In this document: positions 56,315-64,000 of the stretch, piece after piece
Numbering within the stretch: position 1 is the stretch's first letter
Layout: each line of letters starts with the position of its first letter
Assembly: GCF_030247195.1 (NCBI RefSeq)
Contig: NC_080671.1
Location: forward strand, 88,162,370-88,226,369
Direction: 5' to 3'
DNA length: 64,000 bases
Source of the DNA: Topomyia yanbarensis
Taxonomy: Eukaryota; Arthropoda; Insecta; Diptera; Culicidae
The notes under the pieces: generated by a model
The model's input: the letters and a program-made list of their open reading frames with translations, nothing else
Databases searched by the model: none
What the model was told of the DNA's origin: nothing
Translations under genes and position numbers: made by a program

Positions 56315-59300
56315 TACGTATCTTCACCATCAATTGCATCGGAAAAGATCAAAAACAGCGCATGGCTTAGTGACCCAATTCTCTTTTACAACTGGGGATA
56401 AAAGTTTTGAAAATTATCCAGATGTAAAAGTTCCACCATAACAAAATTCACCCATTTATAAACTACTATCAATGCATCGTACATCTAATTATGCAAAGGC
56501 AGCCGTAGTAATATCAAATTCAGATGTTTGCTAGCAAAGCAATTCCCATAACAATAAGACCTCTCGCCATCAACCAGATCCTAAGCCGCAAAACTTTTCC
56601 AAGATTCCTTCTATAACACACACTAGGAAAGATATCACAATCTCTCGAATGTGGCCCGATGAAGACATTAAACACTATACAACAGCCTTCGAACAATGGC
56701 GAAAATCGCTTTCCCAGCCCTGGTTAGCTTAATAGTTATGTGGATTGTGCAGTTTTCTTCGCCATCACCGTACCAAGTCGTGCGAGATTTTCATTTCCGC
56801 TTATATGATTCTCACTTGTAATAAGAAAACCCCGGAATACACGGTCGTTCTTTCAGGTTTCTTCCTGCACATTCCTACACGATCAACAAAGGAGCAACAA
56901 CGTGCACTCAGCAGAATATTCGAGTGTGAATGGATTGTGCACGACAATGGGAGGAAAGAGTTCTCCTGCTTGCCACTTCAGTTTTTGCAAGAGTATTACA
57001 GCTGAAAGAACATTTTTCTTTGTTTTTCGGTATGAAAAACAGCCTTCTGAAAGTGAAGCTGTTGTGCCTTAAATTCTGCACTCGTATGTGGGTGAGAGAG
57101 AATGAGCTCGCGCTCTATTGTTGGGGCGCAAAGTTGTGCTTCACATATTTCACTCGCTGCCTCTGGCTGTAATAAGGAAATATTATTTTGTTGTCGCATA
57201 TAAACCTGTTCATTATTACGAGCAATTTAGTCCGCGAGCAGCCTTGAGAAGAGCGTTGAAGGGGTCCAACAGGCAGTGTATTTCGCAGGCGTGTGTGTCA
57301 CACGGTCGGTCCAAACCTTCAGTCAAAACACCCCTCGACGGTGGCAACTTAACACAAAGTTGTGTTGCGAAAATGCACTTTTGAGCGCTTGATGCTGTGC
57401 TGACACCCTTTGCCTCCTTCGGGCTCCTGGACTGGAGATGATTACGTGAAATGTCGAGTGGGGTAGGTACTTGCAAACTTTGCATTCAGTATGGCGTTTT
57501 AACACATTGGAGTTTATTGTTACAGCTTGCTCAGGCTCATGTTTCCCGGCTGATACATGGTACGAACATATTTCTGCCCAGGTACGTGGCTGGAGATGAA
57601 AATAGCTTTCCTTGCGCGATTTTTCGTTAGTTTTTTTTTGTCGAACATCATCGTCCATTTAACTTTGGGTAAGGTACATAGCAGCCGATGAGCGGGAGAA
57701 AAGGAATAGGGGGGAAAAGCAGGCGGTGTAATTCAAGAAGGTGATTTTCATTTTTAGTTCTGGTATGACGATACAGAGGATAACGACTGATGCCATAACA
57801 TTTCTATATCTCTCCCCCAAGAGAAAATTGGGTTCAATCTATTTTGGGCTCGTAGGCAGAATGTCTACTTTAATAAGTTGGATAAACGTTTCGTTTTTGT
57901 CTCTTCGGTGTATGGCAGCCGACTTGATCAACATAGAGGATCAAAACTTCGTAACTGCTGACGGATGACGTCTCGTTATAAAAGAATTTTACGTCATGTT
58001 GACAACCAAATACTAAAGAAATCAAATCAAAACGTTAAACTTAACTTGAAGCATCATAAGCCAATCTTTGATTGCTGGAGGTCCAACTTTCTGACCTTCC
58101 GGTTTTTATTTTCGGCCGCTCAAACATTGTTGAAGTGACACCGAGTTAAAAATTCGGAATTATTTTGTGGTGGTCTGTCCGTCAGACGGAACATTCATCG
58201 GAAGCTTAAGCTTTCAGTCACCTTTATCCAGTATCAGCATACAAGAAATGCATTGCTGCTATCGTACAATTGTTTCGTCAACACAAATGACTTCACCATG
58301 TGAATTCTAGGCGCATTGCTGAGTATGACAATGATTAAGACCTTTGATGACATGGATGCTTATAAATATGTCGCAATAAAGAGAGTTTAGATCCGTTTTA
58401 TTTTAGACTTGCAAGGAATCTTTCCCAGTTGTTCCAATGGTGTTCGCTTGATAAGTCAGTAAAGTCAAAAGATGGCATAGTTACTAGGGAAAGTTATGCC
58501 ACAAGTGCTACTAAAAATCATTTTCTGCAATTGAAATCGGTACATACAGTTGCTGAACACACCTACAGTCGGGTCTCCTACTCCGCGGATAACTAATAGG
58601 GTGGCCCAAAATGATATCATGTTGAAAAATCGTCGGGCTCACTTCTTAAATGAAAGGTTAGGGTATTAGGACAACTTTATTCTTTGGAGTGAATTTGCTA
58701 AAACGCTTGCTACTGGTGGAGAATTTTGATATTTTGAAAAATGGGCCGATTTTGGATAAAAATTCAAATTTTTGCCTGTTGAAGTGCTTCCGATTTGTCT
58801 TAGATTTTTTTCAGCATTTTTTTTTCTGGAGATCCAAGTAGAGGAGTTTGGTTAGTTAGTTTGCACAGATTTTGTTGTAAGATCGACAGAGCCATTAAAA
58901 CTTAGTAAGAAGTGAAATTTTTGGGTTTTTCAGTAGTTTTTCTCCAAAACTGGATTTCTACAAAATTTTAAAAGTATAGAAAACACTTTAAATAGTTGAG
59001 TGTACAGGGGCGTAATTTTGCTGAAAAAAGTGTATAGCTACGGCTAATGGCGTATGCGTTATGTAAGTTTTTGTTAGATAACCTTTGACATTTTTAGAAA
59101 TTCATAAAAAATAATGCTGTTCCAAAAAGTAAATCAATTCGAATGTGCTTTGACCACATATTGTTTTTCGAAAAATAGTAGAAAAATGATGAAAAATGGC
59201 GTTTTCTGTACGTCTTTAGTACATCAGGACGGGGTTTAACGAGCATTCGACGATTTTTTTTGCAACAAATTATAAAAATGATGATAACTTTGTTAATGAC

Positions 59301-59344
59301 GCCAAGTCTCTAATTATTTTTTGAAGAGTTAATTCTTCATAATT
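56315..59344. other. Anonymous DNA; GC-richer segment 56880-57720
   Basis: 56880-57720 has higher G+C and no copies in the window; the overlapping frames on both strands (60-110 codons) have no recognisable domain. 58600-59340 is AT-rich with nothing definable. I see no supported gene. Confidence 0.3.
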
Positions 59345-59840
59345 AGGGGAAAGTGGTCGGTTGCCGGCACTGGTCGGTTGTCGGCACCCCGATGTAGCTT
59401 TTGACAGAAACCAGACATGGAAATGCTGATAAATATTATTTGTGTGTTATATTAGCACGATCTTTTTGTGCCGATTGGTGAAGCAAATAGACTCGAATGT
59501 TCTATTCTACAACCAATATTTTTTTTGAACAATTGAAACTCTACTTAAAAGCTTTCTTTGATGATTTACTTAGTGTTATAGAAATAAGTAAATCGATCGA
59601 AAAAGTATGCGCATTGAATATTTACGATGTGAATTTATTCTATTTTGTGATTCAACATTGAATGGCACCGAAAAGGTCGCCACAAAATTTTATTTGATCA
59701 GTTTTCAAAAAGGTTACTAAAATCGGTTGTCGGCACCCCAATTTCCTTCTCCCTTTGAATATTGATGATTATCATACAAATTTTTCTATTTTTAATAAAT
59801 TTTCTTAGGGTGCCAGCAACCGACCACATTTTTCAAAATG
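59345..59840. mobile_element. 0.5-kb TIR element with GTGGTCGGTTG ends
   Basis: The left end AGGGGAAAGTGGTCGGTTGC and the right end (GGTGCCAGCAACCGACCAC, to about 59827, then ATTTTTC) are inverted. The motif GGTCGGTTGTCGGCACC is repeated just inside the left end (59372-59390) and again at about 59725-59741. This is the same architecture as the elements at 391 and 7839. There is no coding sequence; the exact right end and target site are uncertain. Confidence 0.55.
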
Positions 59841-60039
59841 GTAAAAAATTATCATTTTAATAAATTGTTAATAATATTTTTCAAGTTGATAGAATAAATA
59901 AATTCTTTCATAAGTTGTTAGCTAAGGCCTCTACCTTTCCATTGGTATGCTTATTCCCATATATTGTTCAATTGGAGTAATGTTGTGAGCCAAAAACAAA
60001 AGTGTGGCGACTACCGAACGCAAAAAAATTTAATTTGAT

Positions 60040-60780
60040 GAGACCAAAACCCATCCCGAAAATTTTAAAATTAAAGATCCCAAAACCTGAAACTTGTAAA
60101 ATCGAACAACACGAAATTCACCCGAGGACTTTAGAGTTGAAGAACTCTAGCCGCACCCAAATCTCGAGAGTTTAGAAATTAAAAAACCAGAACCTCTCCG
60201 GAATTCGGAATTTTTAGACTTTAAAGATCCGGTATCCGAGATTTTCAAAATAAAAACCCGAATGCGATCCGAAACCTAAGAATTTCGAAATTGAAAAACC
60301 AGAATCTCATCCGAAATCCGAGATTTTTCAAATTGAGAAACCCGAAACCCAAAAGTTTAAATTTGAAAAAATTGAACCCAAGAATTTTAAAATTAAGGAA
60401 CTCTAATCGGATACGAAACCTGAAAATATTTAAATTTACAAACCCAAATGAGACCAAAACCCGAGTATTTTGAAATCCAGAAGCTCAACCTCCACCTGAA
60501 ACACGAGAATTACTGCTTAAAATTGATGAACCAAAACCTAACCCGATAACCCAAAAATTCAAAACTAAAGAACCCTTACCGAACCCGAACCGGAGAATTT
60601 TTAAAAATGAAGAACTCGAAATCTGAGATTTTTAAAATTGAGAAACCCGAAACCCGCGAGTTTTAAAGTCTAAGAACCCGAACTGCATCTGTAATCCGAG
60701 ATTTTCAAATTGAGAAACCCGAACCCGAGTATTTTGAAACAGAAGAACCCACATTGGACCCGAAATTTAAAATTGAACCC
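60040..60780. repeat. Minisatellite of AACCCGAAACCCGAGATTTT type
   Basis: Degenerate units of about 40-50 nt alternate an A/C-rich part (GAACCCGAAACCCGAG) with an AT part (ATTTTNAAATTGAAGA). The six frames give patterned peptides with no function. It is a local tandem array of about 16 units. Confidence 0.75.
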
Positions 60781-62441
60781 TAATTGCTGAGGCTCATCAT
60801 GATATGATATACTCAACAGGTATTATTCTTCAGCCTATCCAAGCAATTGATTCCGGCTGAGCTGGAACCACATTCCAAAATATTCCCGCCAAATTTTTGG
60901 TCCAAACGCTGTGTTTTGCCGTAAATAAAAGGAATTGAGAGAAAGTTCAGCTGGAAATTAATGAATTGTAAGCTAGGGAACGCTCGTGAAAGTACTTAGA
61001 ATTCATTGACAATTCGGCATATATATGGAGCTACGTATTTCCCTTATTATCCTGACATTGTGCTCTAAATTTGAGCCAAATTGGTTAAAATTTACCCATG
61101 TTCTAAATCGGATTGAATGGAAAAAGTTGATAGATAATGAGCTATTTCTTTGAACTTTACTATTTTTTGCACTGAACGATGCAACCAACCCAACCAATTT
61201 CAGTATATCCTCGCAAAAGGCCCTGCGTCGGTTAGCATACCGTTGATTTCAACTGCTCAAGCGGGCACATAGACACGGTAATGTGGAGAATGTAGTAGGA
61301 TTGGTGTCAAATCGTACAATATGAAAACATGCACCAGTCCAGCAAAGAGTGAAAAACAATCTGCGAAACGGTATCATTAATTTGACAAGTTGAAATTCAA
61401 GATTTTAGACAAATTTTAAGACGACCGGAAATACTAATGCTCTTTGACTCTTTATTTTGGAGGTTTTCAGTTTTAAGCTTTCGTTCTTTTTTGTGAATTC
61501 TACTGGACCTGGTTGAATCGTTGAGATTCAAAAGTTTAGAGTCAACAACAAGACGGTAAATGAGGAAAATGGTTTTAAAACCGTGAGCCGTAAATCGAAG
61601 AAACAAATCTGGATGGACTGATGTCTTTCTAAACAAAATCTATACCCTTTTTTCGTGAGCCAATGGAGAGTAGTTTGGACGTAGTGCGCCAACGCTAAAT
61701 GCGGCCAAAACAATCAAAGGATACTGCTGCTTTTCATATAAAGGTAGAAACCTCTTCTTCAGACATTCTAATCGAATAGTGTAATAAATGGCAGACGAGA
61801 CACCGCAGGAACAAATTGCTAGCCATACCAGCACTTTTTGAGCAAATTTCGCCAGTTGGATCGACCAGTTCCTTACAGCCGCTTAAGATGTCCTGGCTAC
61901 ATCACTTATCGGCATTGATTTCCTAATTGGACATTCCTTTTTTATACACTTTCGGTTTGGAAGATCCAGGCTTTCCGTCTCTTCCTGGCCGTCTATCTAA
62001 AGAATAGTGTTTCTAAAAACTTTTCAAGCAGATTTTACACTCGAAAAATGAATTTATTCCAAAGCCCTTCGCCAATTTTCCCATTGTAACACACTTTTCA
62101 CTTCACCATGTGTCCTAAATCTTAATTTTCACTTCATTTACAATCAGCTACAGTTTGGAAACGAAGAATTTCACCCGTGCAAGAAAATAAACAAGATTAA
62201 TGAAGACAATCAAGCAATTCCATCAACGTTTCTCTCGTTAACTCGTCAACAAACCGGTGCCAATAGCCATTATTGGGTGCTAAGCTTTGACCAATCATCT
62301 GTCAGCCGATGGCGGCTGTAATATGGAAAGATTATTACTATTTTTACTGATCTTATATCATTGTTATTCGTGTAATTTTCGATATTTTCATTATCTTTGA
62401 TAATTTCACCCTTTGCGAAATATTTTATATCTCTGCAAAGT
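60781..62441. other. Anonymous AT-rich DNA
   Basis: No reading frame longer than about 80 codons exists and no domain was recognised on either strand. Nothing supports a gene or a named repeat. Confidence 0.35.
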
Positions 62442-62516
62442 CGGTAAATAGATTGCCTTGTACGCAGCTCACCTGGGCTCAATTACCAACGACGCACATA
62501 GGATTAGAGATTTTTA
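62442..62516 (+). mobile_element. SINE fragment, same family as 14081
   Basis: ATTGCCTTGTACGCAGCTCA, CCTGGGCTCAATTACC and CGCACATAGGATTAGAGATT align in order with the SINE at 14107-14170. The A box and the A-rich tail are missing, and the B box is mutated (GGCTCAATTACC), so it cannot be transcribed from its own promoter. Confidence 0.65.
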
Positions 62517-62555
62517 CATCGATTTTGTTGCGTAGGACACAATAACTACATTATT

Positions 62556-62725
62556 GGTGTCTCAATTTTGGCTTTCTCAGTATGGTCAATGTATTTCAAA
62601 CGAATTTCGGCTGTTTCGGCTGTTTAAAGGGTCGTTTAGTAAGGAAAGGGCCGAAGCGTCGGATAACTTAAAAATAATTCGTTTTAAATACATCCATCAG
62701 ACTGAGAAAGTCAAAATCGAGACAT
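62556..62725. repeat. 170-bp inverted-repeat element
   Basis: GGTGTCTCAATTTTGGCTTT at the left pairs with the complement (AAAGTCAAAATCGAGACATA) at the right, and the pairing continues inward through CTCAG and ATGTATTT-AAACGAATT for about 55 nt. It is likely a MITE. No clear target duplication was found. Confidence 0.6.
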
Positions 62726-62854
62726 AAATCACCCCAGTCGATCATCTAATACATTACTAGTGCAATATTTATTCCCAATGGGGAAAGACCGAATTATACC
62801 AATTTGTTCATAATAGGGCTTTTTTGTTTCGAATTAATCTCAACAACAATTCTA

Positions 62855-62937
62855 ACCAACTTGGGGCCAAATAAGTCCAACTGGTGCTAACTTGGGTACT
62901 AGTTTAGATACATTGTCTTACTTGTCCCCAAGTTGGT
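62855..62937. repeat. Small inverted repeat
   Basis: ACCAACTTGGGGCCAAATAAG (62855-62875) and its near complement (CTTACTTGTCCCCAAGTTGGT, 62917-62937) form a 21-bp stem with two mismatches. A shorter related phrase, GTGCTAACTTGGGTACT, lies in the loop. Confidence 0.55.
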
Positions 62938-63186
62938 GCTTGTTACTGGCAAGGTGAACTTGAAACACAGATATCTAACCCAATCCCATCGTTCGTTACT
63001 CTTGATCGAGGCATACCATACGCTCAGAAAACATAAGTAAACAACGAACATCAGGTTGCATTTTGTCACTATAAAAACCAAGTTGTATAATTGTGGCTTT
63101 CTCATTAATCCAAACTACGATTCCATGGCTGGTTGTGTTTAATATAATGGTGGGAATGTCTATTACATATTCAGCGTGATTTTCAA

Positions 63187-63600
63187 ATAGGGGAACATGG
63201 GGAGACTTGACCAAGCGCAAAATTCTATTTTTGGCTATGACGTCTTCTACTCGGTTCTTAAAATTCTTTCAAAAATATTTTTATGTTTGTTACGGCCCCT
63301 TAAGGTAACTTTAAAAAACTGGAATGAAAAATCCTATCCTTATAGAAAATATTCAGTAATTAATAAATTTGCATTGAGTGATGTAATTTTTTATCAAACT
63401 TTGTATAGACATATCTACTCGACTAATAATTCTTATTAAAGTACTCATATATCATCTTATTCCTTATGAAGCAGTGAAATAATTTTACATAAATCGGAAC
63501 ATTGGAATAGTTATTACTGAAATTTGCATGACATTGCAATAACTAATGTTGGGGAGACTTGACCAAGATTTTATGGTGAGGCTTGACCAAGTGGCAATAA
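63187..63600. repeat. Reiterated GGGGAGACTTGACCAAG motif (TIR element end?)
   Basis: GGGGAGACTTGACCAAG occurs at 63200-63216 and 63551-63567, and a variant (GGTGAGGCTTGACCAAG) at about 63576-63592, all in the same orientation. Repeated G-rich motifs of this kind flank the TIR elements at 391, 7839 and 59345. The matching inverted end is not in the window, so the element may be incomplete or continue beyond 64000. Confidence 0.4.
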
Positions 63601-63696
63601 GCTGAAGAAAGATGCAAAATTCCTGATATTTATTATTCTTTGGCATCTACTGTTAATGTTAATCACGCCACAAAAAAAATCCCACATCAAACATAA

Positions 63697-63944
<248 letters not shown>

Positions 63945-64000
63945 TTAGTAAACAAAGTTATTAGTAATATGACTGATTTCGGGACCTGTGAACATGCAAT

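Overview
This is an AT-rich stretch of nuclear DNA from a dipteran, most likely a culicid mosquito (Aedes-like). The reasons are an RNase H-bearing I-clade LINE, RTE and other non-LTR fragments, a tRNA-derived SINE, several pogo/hAT/Harbinger/TTAA-type non-autonomous DNA elements, foldback elements, minisatellites and a (TA)n tract. I found no intact protein-coding gene, no host exon I can defend, no functional RNA gene and no bacterial-type operon. The window reads as intergenic or intronic mosquito DNA made of nested transposable elements. The species name is an inference; the repeat content is read from the sequence.

Layout. 0.4-2.6 kb: a pogo-type TIR element. 4.1-5.1 kb: a minus-strand LINE reverse-transcriptase fragment. 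5.35-6.6 kb: an ORF1-only LINE (half-LINE A) with a perfect 14-bp target-site duplication (TSD). 7.8-9.1 kb: a second TIR element. 10.6-12.5 kb: a composite tandem-repeat element split by an 800-bp internally deleted RTE element. 12.8-15.9 kb: an AGAAGATTTC-type minisatellite with a SINE inside. 16-19.9 kb: anonymous DNA with a low-copy-looking island. 19.9-27.9 kb: an unclassified repeat family in several copies, interrupted by half-LINE B (minus strand), a foldback-like structure and two small DNA elements. 28.7-29.2 kb: a LINE 3' end with an 11-bp TSD. 29.7-32.1 kb: a TIR element carrying a dimeric tandem repeat. 32-37 kb: anonymous DNA.

37.1-42.1 kb: a decayed I-clade LINE whose 3' third (RNase H and C-terminal domain) is inverted. 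42-45 kb: anonymous DNA. 45.1-45.8 kb: a long inverted repeat. 46-49.8 kb: diverged duplications and hairpins. 49.8-51.5 kb: the composite element of 10.6-12.5 kb in the opposite orientation. 51.5-53.6 kb: a 5'-truncated I-clade LINE (15-bp TSD) that has received two MITEs. 54.5-56.3 kb: a 1,676-bp hAT-type element (8-bp TSD) that splits a hairpin. 59-64 kb: further TIR elements, a CCCGAA-type minisatellite, a SINE remnant and a long (TA)n run.

How the parts work together. The clearest connected story is a LINE and its apparent parasites. Four separate insertions (half-LINEs A and B, the 28.7-kb 3' end and the truncated I-clade LINE at 51.5-53.6 kb) end in the same signal: a short stem-loop with a compensated base pair and a conserved loop, followed by TCAAATAAACGAA and poly(A). 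One of the four carries the C-terminal domain of an RNase H-type I-clade LINE, and the two half-LINEs encode only an RNA-binding ORF1 protein. I infer that the ORF1-only elements were mobilised by the I-clade reverse transcriptase through this shared 3' signal.
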